Part shown: positions 45,151 to 52,732 of the stretch, in pieces | Layout: each line of letters starts with the position of its first letter | How positions within the stretch are numbered: position 1 is the first letter of the stretch | DNA from: Gammaproteobacteria bacterium | GTDB lineage: Bacteria > Pseudomonadota > Gammaproteobacteria > Pseudomonadales > JAUIET01 | Direction: 5' to 3' | DNA length: 64,000 bases | NCBI GenBank assembly: GCA_030429735.1 | Contig: JAUIET010000001.1 | Span: 62,001-126,000, forward strand | The notes under the pieces: generated by a model | Told to the model about the DNA's origin: nothing | The model's database searches: none | What the model saw: the letters and a program-made list of their open reading frames with translations, nothing else | Program-made: the position numbers and the translations under genes

Positions 45151-45750
45151 CTACTGACAAGCGCGAAATCTTTCCCTGATTTTTTCTATCGCATCAGCAG
45201 TTTGCTTTGCATCAATCTCGGCTCCGTGCATTCCTTTCCCTTCAGATCTAATATCTTTAACATCAAACGCTTTCGTCAACGTATCTAACGACGGTCCCCT
45301 TGGGCTGCATGGCAAATTTATTGCCTGCGCCCATGGGATGGCCGCTTTCTGACTGCAGAACACGCCTTGAATCAGTGGCATTTCCATTCCGTATCGCTCA
45401 ACGTGATCCAAGAGAATCGGCCAGTCGAAACTGGCGTTGTGAATGACAATGAGCTGATCCTTCAGGTAGCCAGCAATCCGTTGCCACTGCGAATCGAAGG
45501 ACTCGAACGCGGCGGCCTGTTCGTTGGTGATGCCGTGTATCGACTGCGCTTCGTCTGAAATTCGTTTTTGCGGTTGTGTCTTGAACTCGATGGTTTCCGC
45601 GATCTCTCTATTCCTAACCACGGTGATGCCGAGCGTTACGATATCCGGCAAGCCGTTTTCGTCCGGCAGTCCCGTGGTCTCTGTATCGAGGACGATATAA
45701 TCGTCAGGGAGTTGTGTGAATATCCACAGCAGTTCGTTGTACATCGCCAT
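45151..45750 (-). CDS. DEDDh 3'-5' exonuclease
   Basis: A 199-aa DnaQ-like exonuclease. The catalytic motifs are YIVLDTETTGLPDENGLPD (Exo I, D and E near residue 20), LIVIHNASFDWPILLDHV (Exo II) and KGMHGAEIDAKQTADAI (Exo III with the H and D). The ATG at 45750 overlaps the toxin stop (TGATG), so it is coupled to the RES-Xre pair; a GTG one codon upstream is the alternative. Not part of the replicase here; more likely a cargo nuclease. Confidence 0.86.
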   Translation of the reverse strand: MAMYNELLWIFTQLPDDYIVLDTETTGLPDENGLPDIVTLGITVVRNREIAETIEFKTQPQKRISDEAQSIHGITNEQAAAFESFDSQWQRIAGYLKDQLIVIHNASFDWPILLDHVERYGMEMPLIQGVFCSQKAAIPWAQAINLPCSPRGPSLDTLTKAFDVKDIRSEGKGMHGAEIDAKQTADAIEKIRERFRACQ

Positions 45751-46442
45751 CACCGTCCACTGCTGCCATCGAGGGATTCAACCTGGACTATCGATCCCTG
45801 GTCATAGTGGTACCGCAGGTAGCGCCAATGGATGGCATCCGACAGTACCCTGGGACGCATAACGCCAAAGCAGTCACCCGCTGCTCTCACGCTCCGAAAG
45901 TGAACACCGTAACTGTTTGCATCTCGCAAGTTGTAGCCGAGCTGCTGTGCCTCGCGGTAGTCATCCGGATCGTAAATCGCCTCACCGACCAGGTGTCGTA
46001 TATCGTGCAGGGTAGCCGGCCCCAGTTGTGCACGGATAACGCGCATTTCCTGGGTGGTCTTGTCGATTCGTGACTCCCTCAGGAATCGTGCGCGATGAAA
46101 CGAGGATTCGGCCACAGCGATCGACTCGTCAGCGGCGCAGTAAAAGATACCGAAGTCCCGGTTGAAGCGACCCCCACGACCATCGACAGGCGGGTGGGTA
46201 AATGCCGCCATGATCCAGGAGGCGCCATCACCATAGACACGGTCTTCCGGAGGCACCAGGCGAATATCACCCACTTCATCGCGCAACCTGGGATTGGTCA
46301 GTGACTCTACGGCGTACAACACATCCCAATCCTGGGGATTGGAGACGCGCTCGAACAGGTGGATCTGTGGGTAGCGCGAGAGGATGATCCGGTAAACCGG
46401 TTCATTGACTTCGCTGCTGGGTAGCGTTGCGATATCGATCAC
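45750..46442 (-). CDS. RES-domain toxin
   Basis: A 230-aa RES family protein (NAD+ phosphorylase-type toxin). It contains VYRIILSRYP at the N-terminus, GGRFNRDFGIFYCAADESIAVAESSFHRARFL in pieces, with the R, E and S residues that name the family, and later RDANSYGVHFRSVRAAGD and SDAIHWRYLRYHYD. It follows the Xre-like antitoxin with a 4-bp overlap and is longer than minimal RES toxins. Confidence 0.87.
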   Translation of the reverse strand: MIDIATLPSSEVNEPVYRIILSRYPQIHLFERVSNPQDWDVLYAVESLTNPRLRDEVGDIRLVPPEDRVYGDGASWIMAAFTHPPVDGRGGRFNRDFGIFYCAADESIAVAESSFHRARFLRESRIDKTTQEMRVIRAQLGPATLHDIRHLVGEAIYDPDDYREAQQLGYNLRDANSYGVHFRSVRAAGDCFGVMRPRVLSDAIHWRYLRYHYDQGSIVQVESLDGSSGR

Positions 46443-46840
46443 CAGCCACCGCGCTCCGCATCGAGGAAGTTCCTGACCACAGCCAGGTCCACGACCTGAC
46501 CGGCCAGTAAGCGATCCAGCGGTGCCGTGCCGTTGAACAGCGGATTGTCATTAGGGGTAGACAGCCACTGATCGGCCAATGCCTGGTCGGGCAATAGAAT
46601 CTGCAGAGATTTGTAGATCCCCAGGATATAGCTCGCCCGCTCCAGCAAGTCCCGGGTCAGCTTGGCCTTTTCGGGCTGGCTCTTCCAGTTGTAGAGGGTC
46701 TTCTCATTGCTGAGCCCCAACAGGGTCATCTGCTGAGCGCCAGTCAGGCGCCACTGGCTGAAAATAGCGAAAATCGCCGGCAGCAGTGAACTGGTGACAC
46801 TGGAACCACGCTGCAGTAATTGTTCGGCTTGTGCGATCAT
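46439..46840 (-). CDS. Xre/MbcA/ParS-type antitoxin
   Basis: A 133-aa antitoxin. The N-terminal DNA-binding half contains AIFSQWRLTGAQQMTLLGLSNEKTLYNWK. The C-terminal toxin-binding half has RASYILGIYKSLQILLPD, WLSTPNDNPLFNGTAPLDRLLAG and LAVVRNFLDAERGGW, the DUF2384 signature. First gene of the operon; two palindromic operators lie directly upstream. Confidence 0.88.
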   Translation of the reverse strand: MIAQAEQLLQRGSSVTSSLLPAIFAIFSQWRLTGAQQMTLLGLSNEKTLYNWKSQPEKAKLTRDLLERASYILGIYKSLQILLPDQALADQWLSTPNDNPLFNGTAPLDRLLAGQVVDLAVVRNFLDAERGGW

Positions 46841-46852
46841 GCCTAACTCCGT

Positions 46853-46868
46853 ACTGTATTTTTACAGT
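46853..46868. promoter_or_regulatory. Operator 1 of the RES-Xre operon
   Basis: 16-bp palindrome actgtatttttacagt, 12 bp upstream of the antitoxin start. Same arms (actgta/tacagt, 4-bp centre) as the second site at 46889-46904, start-to-start 36 bp. Such paired sites are typical of antitoxin autorepression. Confidence 0.75.
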
Positions 46869-46878
46869 GCTTTAATGC

Positions 46879-46907
46879 AGCCTAGCAAACTGTAATAGTA
46901 CAGTCAA
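46879..46907 (-). promoter_or_regulatory. Sigma70-like promoter of the RES-Xre operon with overlapping operator 2
   Basis: Minus strand: TTGACT (46902-46907), 17-bp spacer, TAGGCT (46879-46884). The second palindrome, actgtaatagtacagt at 46889-46904, covers part of the -35 and the spacer, so a bound antitoxin would block RNA polymerase. Confidence 0.7.
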
Positions 46908-46912
46908 GTGTA

Positions 46913-47644
46913 TCAGAGATACTTTTTGAAGGTGCTGGCCGTGATGGTGACGGCAAAGGCAAAGGCCAGAGCGAACGGCAGGATGATCCAGGACGGATGA
47001 AGGCTGAATGGCAGCGCCAGGTAGAGTACCCAGGCCATGATGATCAGCGGAATAGCGGCTTTCTTGGCGTAGTGATAGACAAAAGAACTCTCCCGACCCC
47101 CGCCCCAGCGCCGTAAATCCCGTCGCACCAGACCATCCACCAGTGCCACCAGAGTGAAAAGCCCAAATACCGGGGTGGCCAGGGCCAGAATGGCCAGTCT
47201 CACCGCAAATACTTGGGTGATCTGCATGCCGGCCAACACATAGTCAGCCGCAGGCCGATAAAGCCGGTGCAGCAGGGGGCGCACACCGGACTCTTCGGTG
47301 GAGGGAACCGGCGTGACCCACTGAATGAGATCGATAAGGCCGGTCCACTCGAAGGCGATGGTGTAGAAGCGTTCCGACAAATCACTGGCGAACTGCATGG
47401 GCTGCGCGGTCAACCAACTGCGATGAAAATCTGCCCCGAGGAACTGCAGCTCATTCACCAGCATCTGTCGGCTGTGCGCCACGCCCTGCTCCTCCCACCA
47501 GAATGCCATACCGATCCATTCGATCAGGATGGAAAAGACCAGCGAGAGGATCAGCCATTTGAGGCACTGGGCGAAACCCGTCAATACCAGGGAGATCGCT
47601 CCGGGACGGGCAACGGTTCGACGAGGATCGGTCGGTTCCGCCAT
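46913..47644 (-). CDS. ICE membrane protein, PFL_4697 family (DUF4400)
   Basis: A 243-aa integral membrane protein, TIGR03747. Helices near residues 25-50 (CLKWLILSLVFSILIEWIGM), 140-170 and 195-235. Between the first two is a soluble segment with FWWEEQGVAHSRQMLVNEL and FYTIAFEWTGLIDLIQW; GLVRRDLRRWGGGRESSFVYH precedes the last pair. Its C-terminus is next to the TA promoter, so the cargo cluster lies immediately after it in transcription direction. Confidence 0.86.
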   Translation of the reverse strand: MAEPTDPRRTVARPGAISLVLTGFAQCLKWLILSLVFSILIEWIGMAFWWEEQGVAHSRQMLVNELQFLGADFHRSWLTAQPMQFASDLSERFYTIAFEWTGLIDLIQWVTPVPSTEESGVRPLLHRLYRPAADYVLAGMQITQVFAVRLAILALATPVFGLFTLVALVDGLVRRDLRRWGGGRESSFVYHYAKKAAIPLIIMAWVLYLALPFSLHPSWIILPFALAFAFAVTITASTFKKYL

Positions 47645-47646
47645 GC

Positions 47647-49776
47647 TCAGTCTGAGACACTCGATTCTGCAGGCTCAACCGTCGCCTCAGAGACGCCGTG
47701 CCACCAGTGCTCAGTCACCCGATACCAGTGATCGTTGGTGATGTAGCTGCGCCGCATGGCCTCGGCCATTTCCTCAAAATTTCCTGGCATGGCGGCATCG
47801 GCGCGATCATCCGGCAACGGAATACGAATTTTCCAGAGCTGGCCCCCTTCCAGTAACGCGAAAGCCTGCCCCTTGGGGAGCGTAACCATATCGGCGGCGG
47901 TAAGCATTGGCACTTCGGAGACACTGATCCGATCCTCATTGCGGGAACTGAAGTCGACGCCGGAACCGGGATCCGAAGAATCATCGACACCGGAGACACT
48001 CATCAGGGTGAAGACCTCCACCCGGGGCAGCTGTTCGGTCAGCATCTCGGCGGTAGCCAGCTCCTTCACCCGCAGCATCAGCATCGTATTGAAGTTGCCC
48101 GCCACCTGCCCGGCCTTAGCGCGGCTGCCGATGCGCGCCTCCACGTCCGACCAGGTCTGGGTATAGGCCGTAACCTGAAAACCCGCCCCACCCGCCTTGT
48201 TCAGCAAGGGCACGAACTCATCCCCGATCAGCTCGTTAAACTCATCCGCGTGCAATGATATGGTGGGCAGCGACTGTCGCGCGTTTTCCGGGAGTGACGT
48301 ATCGGAACTCGGCGCCACGACACCGTGCTTATAGATCGTGCCCGCGACGGATACCAGGTCCGCGAACATGGAATTGCCCACTGCACTGGCGACCGTGGTG
48401 TCGGTGAGAGCATCGAGCCCGACATACACGATGCCCTTGCGCCGCACCACCTCCATCCATTCGAAGATCGGCCTCGCATCCTGCTCGTCCTGGTAATCCG
48501 GCGAGATCAGCGCGGCGATGGTTCCGGTCGTCAGCTTTTCCATCAGGGGGCCGACGGAGCTGACGATCTTGTCGAAATAGGTCTTGTCGTATTTGAACGC
48601 CGAAATCAGGCCATCCAGAACGGGGTCGTAAATGGCCCTCTCCTGCAATAACCGCATACAGGCGATGGCTTCCATCGACCGGCCACGCAGCGCGTTGGGC
48701 AGGTTGCGCTCCTTGATGTCCGCGGCGCGCTCTTCCACCAGCGATGCCCAGGCGTCGATACCGGCCACCTCGGCGCAATGGCCGGCATACTCGACAAACA
48801 GGGGCTCGATGTCGTTGATGTAGCGGCGAATCTGTTGATAATCCGGTCTACGCTTCAAGGCCACCAGAGCACGCGCAATGATATTGACGAAGCGCCAGGC
48901 AAACTCCTTGAAGGCCGCGGAGTTCCCCTCGTTCGGTAATTGGTTGGCGATACGGGTCGCGACCTCGGTGATGCGCGAGAAGTTGCCAATGGCGTTATAG
49001 CGCGCCGACAGTTCGGGGAAGCCAAGATGGAATAGATAGAAGTTGTCAAGTCGACCGACGCGCTTGGCCTCGGCATAGATGCGACGTAAGAGATCGGCAT
49101 CCCCCTTGGGATCGAAGACGATGACGACATCGCCCCGGCGAATATCCTGGGTGATCAGCAGTTCGGCCAGGCGTGTCTTGCCAACACGCGTGGTGCCGAG
49201 TACCAGGGTGTGCCCGACGCGTTCACCGAGATCCATCCACACGGATTGCTCAAGGGGTTCAACGGCGTGTAGCGCCGGCTTGCCGCCGACCGCCGGTAGC
49301 GGCGCCAGCGGGTTCCAGCGGGAACGGCTGCGCAAGCCTTTGGCCAGCACCGAGAGCACGGGGATCGACTCCCAGGCTACTTCCTTTTGTCTCGCCCATT
49401 GATAGAGCCTGCCCGGTTGCACGTAACGCTGCACCTCGGGCTTTAGCGTATCGCGAAGCCGCTGCGTGTGTCGCTGTGTCCAGCGAAAGCCTTTGCCCAA
49501 AAACAGCTTGTGCCGACTGACGGGAATCTGCGCTGCCCGCACGCGAAACTCCGGCAGCCGCTTCATGTGATGCTGGTAGCGCAGAACGCGCCAGGCCTGA
49601 CGCCCACGCCACACGCCAAATCCGAAAAAGGTCATACCAGTCGCTGCCGCGATACCCGGTGGCATCATCAGGGCCCAGGGTGCCAACCAGGCCAGAGTGC
49701 CCGCCGCGAATGCGGTGGCGGTGGACCACAGCTCGACGGGAGGCCGCAACAATTCCTCCATCGGATGCGTGCTCAT
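47647..49776 (-). CDS. traD: Type IV coupling protein TraD
   Basis: Coupling ATPase that delivers the relaxase-DNA complex to the channel, 709 aa, TIGR03754 (TOL-type TraD). Membrane helices at about residues 20-58; Walker A LGTTRVGKTRLAELLI (about 199); Walker B VVIVFDPKGDADLL; a further motif ISLHADEFNELIGDEFVPLLNKAGGAG in parts with GFQVTAYTQTWSD. An acidic C-terminal tail. Two bases separate it from the DUF4400 gene. Confidence 0.92.
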   Translation of the reverse strand: MSTHPMEELLRPPVELWSTATAFAAGTLAWLAPWALMMPPGIAAATGMTFFGFGVWRGRQAWRVLRYQHHMKRLPEFRVRAAQIPVSRHKLFLGKGFRWTQRHTQRLRDTLKPEVQRYVQPGRLYQWARQKEVAWESIPVLSVLAKGLRSRSRWNPLAPLPAVGGKPALHAVEPLEQSVWMDLGERVGHTLVLGTTRVGKTRLAELLITQDIRRGDVVIVFDPKGDADLLRRIYAEAKRVGRLDNFYLFHLGFPELSARYNAIGNFSRITEVATRIANQLPNEGNSAAFKEFAWRFVNIIARALVALKRRPDYQQIRRYINDIEPLFVEYAGHCAEVAGIDAWASLVEERAADIKERNLPNALRGRSMEAIACMRLLQERAIYDPVLDGLISAFKYDKTYFDKIVSSVGPLMEKLTTGTIAALISPDYQDEQDARPIFEWMEVVRRKGIVYVGLDALTDTTVASAVGNSMFADLVSVAGTIYKHGVVAPSSDTSLPENARQSLPTISLHADEFNELIGDEFVPLLNKAGGAGFQVTAYTQTWSDVEARIGSRAKAGQVAGNFNTMLMLRVKELATAEMLTEQLPRVEVFTLMSVSGVDDSSDPGSGVDFSSRNEDRISVSEVPMLTAADMVTLPKGQAFALLEGGQLWKIRIPLPDDRADAAMPGNFEEMAEAMRRSYITNDHWYRVTEHWWHGVSEATVEPAESSVSD

Positions 49777-50348
49777 TGCCGAATACCGTAAGGGGTGATC
49801 AACACCGGGTAGCGATTGATGCCCAATGCGGCAGCCAGGTCACTCCCGGATCCCAGGGTGATAGACAAGCCTTGCGCCACCTCCGCGACCCGTCGCACAT
49901 CGTTTTCGGTCTCGGCTTGGATCAGCATACCCACGGCGCCAAGATCTTCCAGGACGTCTCGGTGCGAGGCCAACCACCGCAACGACGTGGCATCCGATCC
50001 GATCAGAAAAAACGGCCTTGGATTGCCTTGTGCCAGCCGCGCCAGCACCTCGGGACGCAAGGCACTGCCGGCGATATCGCCGACAGTTAGACCGGGTGAG
50101 CGCACTGGCAATAGATTCCGAAGATCTGCTGGACCATAACTGGACGAGGGATTGAGCGTGGCGCTTTCGGCTGGCTCGGACGATGGCGCGTCGTCCGCCA
50201 TGAGTGGCTCAAGCAACGGTACCAGTGGCCGCGTTTGACCGTTGTCGTAAATGAGCGTCAACTCGGCAAGCGCTTTAGCACTCAGGCCGAGCGAGAGTAA
50301 CAGTCCCAGCCCATAGATGAGCAACAGAGTTCGATTACTGAGCATCAT
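49773..50348 (-). CDS. ICE protein, PFL_4695 family (TIGR03765)
   Basis: A 191-aa exported protein. Signal peptide LLLIYGLGLLLSLGLSAKALA; mature part with LTLIYDNGQTRPLVPLLEPL, PVRSPGLTVGDIAGSA, PFFLIGSDATSLRWLASHR and GINRYPVLITPYGI. The ATG at 50348 has gaggagg 7 bp upstream and lies within the 3' end of the transglycosylase gene. Overlaps traD by 4 bp. Confidence 0.84.
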   Translation of the reverse strand: MMLSNRTLLLIYGLGLLLSLGLSAKALAELTLIYDNGQTRPLVPLLEPLMADDAPSSEPAESATLNPSSSYGPADLRNLLPVRSPGLTVGDIAGSALRPEVLARLAQGNPRPFFLIGSDATSLRWLASHRDVLEDLGAVGMLIQAETENDVRRVAEVAQGLSITLGSGSDLAAALGINRYPVLITPYGIRQ

Positions 50349-50895
50349 CGGGAACCTCCTCGGTCGCATCGAGCACTTGCGTCCAGCGCGCCTGTACACG
50401 GCGGCCATAGCGGTGTGCGCGGGCTGGATTATTCGGCGCGTGGTAACAACCGGCGCTCTCGATCCAGGTACGGTGTTCAATTAAGCAATCGCGCAACAGC
50501 GCGGCCGCCACCCGCATATTGTGGTAGGGATCGAGCGCCTGCCAGGATGAACCCAGGGATGACTGGTGGTAGCGCCAGCTGACCTGCATCAGCCCGATAT
50601 CCACGGACGCATCGGTGTCCGCCAACGCCGTCTGCAAGGCCTGCCACGCGCTCTGGCGAGACGGAAAATACTGCCCCTTGCCGTCGATATTCAGCGCCCA
50701 CGGCCAAGGACGAAACTCTCCATGACTCAGTGAACTTTGACCGCTCTCGGTGAGGGCTACCGCATAGAGCAGCGCAGGCGGCAGACCATATTCACCGGCG
50801 ACCTGCTGATACCCGGCAGGGACCGGTTGCGACTGCGCCGTCATCGGTCCACACAATAGGCCGACCGCACAGACGATGATCGAGCGGCTTGCCAT
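50335..50895 (-). CDS. Lytic transglycosylase (SLT domain)
   Basis: Periplasmic peptidoglycan lytic enzyme opening the wall for the conjugation channel, 186 aa. Signal peptide SIIVCAVGLLCGPMTAQSQ; catalytic glutamate in ALLYAVALTESGQSS (about residue 51); SVDIGLMQVSWRYH; LDPYHNMRVAAALLRDCL, the usual SLT arrangement. The ATG at 50895 fits better than the upstream GTG. Typical of the PFGI-1-type module between PFL_4693 and PFL_4695 members. Confidence 0.87.
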   Translation of the reverse strand: MASRSIIVCAVGLLCGPMTAQSQPVPAGYQQVAGEYGLPPALLYAVALTESGQSSLSHGEFRPWPWALNIDGKGQYFPSRQSAWQALQTALADTDASVDIGLMQVSWRYHQSSLGSSWQALDPYHNMRVAAALLRDCLIEHRTWIESAGCYHAPNNPARAHRYGRRVQARWTQVLDATEEVPDDAQ

Positions 50896-50907
50896 GACCA
50901 ACACTCG

Positions 50908-51720
50908 TCAAAACCGCGATACCGGCAGGGGTGCCAACTGACCCTCCCGGCGGAGTATCAGTACCGGCAGATCCTGCCCCTGCTGGCCCGTGTGGCCAGC
51001 GACCTGCTCGAACGCGCCCGCATCGATGTTCAGCGTCATTCGGTGGTCGCTGACCCACTGCGGATCGATCTGCTTCGCTGCCGCCCAATCGCGTATGCGG
51101 GTTTCCTCGCCGACGGACACATCGACCAGATACAAATCAATGCCGGAGTATTGTTTGATCTGACTGACCAGTCGCTCCAATACGGCGTCGCAACGCGGGC
51201 ACTGCGTCTCGGTAAAGAACAACACCCGGTCATCGGGTTGCCACGTCATTTTTTCGGTTGCTGTTTGATTTGGTGCGGCTAAGGCCAGGGCATTGGCATC
51301 GATAAGCAAGCCATTGGGGAACAGGCGCCGCTGGGCATCATCGTAAGCACGTTGGAACGCCAGGACCCGCTCGGCGTCGTCACGCATCATCACGGCCCAC
51401 TGTTCGGCGTAGCGACGGCGCTCATCAGCAGTACGTGCATGAATACCCAGGACCTCCAGAGGTGACAACTTCGCCGGGCTCACACTGCCCCGAATCCCCT
51501 GCATCAGGGATTCATACCGTTGCCACTCGGTGGCATCCAAACCCCACTGCTCTGCGCGGGAAGTTTGGGATTCGATCTGTTGGGTCGTCGACTGCTCGAC
51601 AGCCTGGAGCTTCGAAGTGTCCGAACCTGGCCCGGTGTCTGCGTTGATCGGCAATGTGATGCAAAGCCAGAATCCTAGAATCCCGATGCGCGAGGGTCGC
51701 GCTATGCGCTCAGCGGTCAT
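50908..51720 (-). CDS. ICE protein, PFL_4693 family, thioredoxin-like
   Basis: A 270-aa exported protein of TIGR03759. Signal peptide GILGFWLCITLPINADT; the thioredoxin-like half has DDRVLFFTETQCPRCDAVLERLV with a CPRC redox pair (about residue 175), then GIDLYLVDVSVGEETRIRDWA. Likely helps disulfide formation of the cysteine-rich TraU/TraH-like proteins. Confidence 0.85.
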   Translation of the reverse strand: MTAERIARPSRIGILGFWLCITLPINADTGPGSDTSKLQAVEQSTTQQIESQTSRAEQWGLDATEWQRYESLMQGIRGSVSPAKLSPLEVLGIHARTADERRRYAEQWAVMMRDDAERVLAFQRAYDDAQRRLFPNGLLIDANALALAAPNQTATEKMTWQPDDRVLFFTETQCPRCDAVLERLVSQIKQYSGIDLYLVDVSVGEETRIRDWAAAKQIDPQWVSDHRMTLNIDAGAFEQVAGHTGQQGQDLPVLILRREGQLAPLPVSRF

Positions 51721-51937
51721 CGTCGTTGCCCTGCTGATCGACCGTTACGGTCAGATCGCGTTGAACAATGGTCCGATGCGACGGGTCGCAAAGTTGTACT
51801 GGGGATTGACCGGTGACGCCCTGCTCACTCGTCAGCGTCGCCGTATGGACGGAACGCTGCTCCTGATCAGGTCGTTCAGACTCGACGCCAACGAAAAATG
51901 CAGTGACCAAAACAACAATTAGGAAAAACCCTTCCAT
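51710..51937 (-). CDS. Small membrane protein of the conjugation module
   Basis: A 75-aa protein with an N-terminal anchor EGFFLIVVLVTAFFVGVES (about 2-20) and a hydrophilic tail (VQRDLTVTVDQQGNDDDR). ggagg precedes the ATG by 9 bp; the start shares one base with the PilL stop (TAATG), and the 3' end overlaps the next gene by 11 bp. That tight packing supports it as a real gene. Family not recognised. Confidence 0.7.
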   Translation of the reverse strand: MEGFFLIVVLVTAFFVGVESERPDQEQRSVHTATLTSEQGVTGQSPVQLCDPSHRTIVQRDLTVTVDQQGNDDDR

Positions 51938-52431
51938 TAGTCTGCGCCTCCGGTTGATGTGTGGTGAGAGGCATCGGTGCAACGCTCGAAGGCAATGAGG
52001 CGATGCACAGGATCCTGAACCAGGTGAAACGCCGGGCCTACCATCAGCCCGATCACCGTCTTTAGCGGCATCGGCTCGAAAGCGCGATGCGCATTTGGCA
52101 ACGGCAGATCGAGCATGTCGATGGTTTCCTTAGACAGAACGGCATGATCTGCCAGGCGATAACCGGAATCGCGCAACAACCAGTGCATGGCATCACCGAC
52201 AGTATCGATGTCGTTCGGAATGGTGATCGACCTGGTGACCGACAACAGGTCTTGCTGTCCGGCTGTTGGCGCGACAGCAATGACGGAATAGCGGCCAATC
52301 TGGGCCTGAGCGCCTTTCACTGAATTCATTTGCTGTGCGGCCCATGCGGAGTGACCCGTGATGGCTACGCCAGTGCAGCACAACCATATCGTTAGGCGTT
52401 GCGGGATTGCGGAATGCTTGGACGAAGACAT
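51937..52431 (-). CDS. PilL-like ICE protein (TIGR03748)
   Basis: A 164-aa exported protein. Signal peptide LTIWLCCTGVAITGHSAWA. The mature part has IGRYSVIAVAPTAGQQDLLSV, TVGDAMHWLLRDSGYRLAD, LPLPNAHRAFEPMPLKTVIGLMVGPAFHLVQD and a final region, matching PilL/TcpQ-like toxin-co-regulated pilus domains. First gene of the conjugation operon. The 115 bp upstream run to the original 3' end of the integrase gene now displaced by the RIT element. Confidence 0.85.
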   Translation of the reverse strand: MSSSKHSAIPQRLTIWLCCTGVAITGHSAWAAQQMNSVKGAQAQIGRYSVIAVAPTAGQQDLLSVTRSITIPNDIDTVGDAMHWLLRDSGYRLADHAVLSKETIDMLDLPLPNAHRAFEPMPLKTVIGLMVGPAFHLVQDPVHRLIAFERCTDASHHTSTGGAD

Positions 52432-52546
52432 GTTTGGCTCTTGATCATGATGATGCGCGTCATGATCGCCAACCGATCCTCACCCGTGAACGATCAATCC
52501 GTTCCGTGGGTGTCGGGTTTTCTGTCAAACGGCTCTCTGCTAATGA

Positions 52547-52564
52547 CTATCGACCTAAATAAAC
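52547..52564 (-). pseudogene. Displaced original 3' end of the integrase gene
   Basis: On the minus strand these 18 nt read GTT TAT TTA GGT CGA TAG, or V-Y-L-G-R-stop, the same last five residues as the integrase across the RIT element (GTG TAT TTA GGA AGG TAA). The shared TATTTAGG is the insertion core. It is the natural gene end before insertion, apart from the uncertain third base of the valine codon. Confidence 0.8.
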
Positions 52565-52586
52565 CTTATGGAAAGCTTTTCATAAC

Positions 52587-52620
52587 GTGTATTTAGGAAA
52601 GTAGGTGTTTATGTAATGTT
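52587..52620. repeat. Left inverted repeat of RIT element
   Basis: 34 bp starting gtgtatttaggaa, matching the reverse complement of 56092-56125 at 29 of 34 positions. Just outside it, 52554-52575 is a near inverted copy of 52576-52597 (19 of 22), giving a palindrome centred on aag/ctt at 52575/52576. Confidence 0.85.
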
Positions 52621-52732
52621 GGGGATGAAAGTCCAATCATGTCAGGCACTTACCTCTGGAGTACATTGCATAATGTTTCCGGTAGCGTGGTTGTTGGCCA
52701 TTCGGCCAGCAACCACCGACGGAGAATTATGT

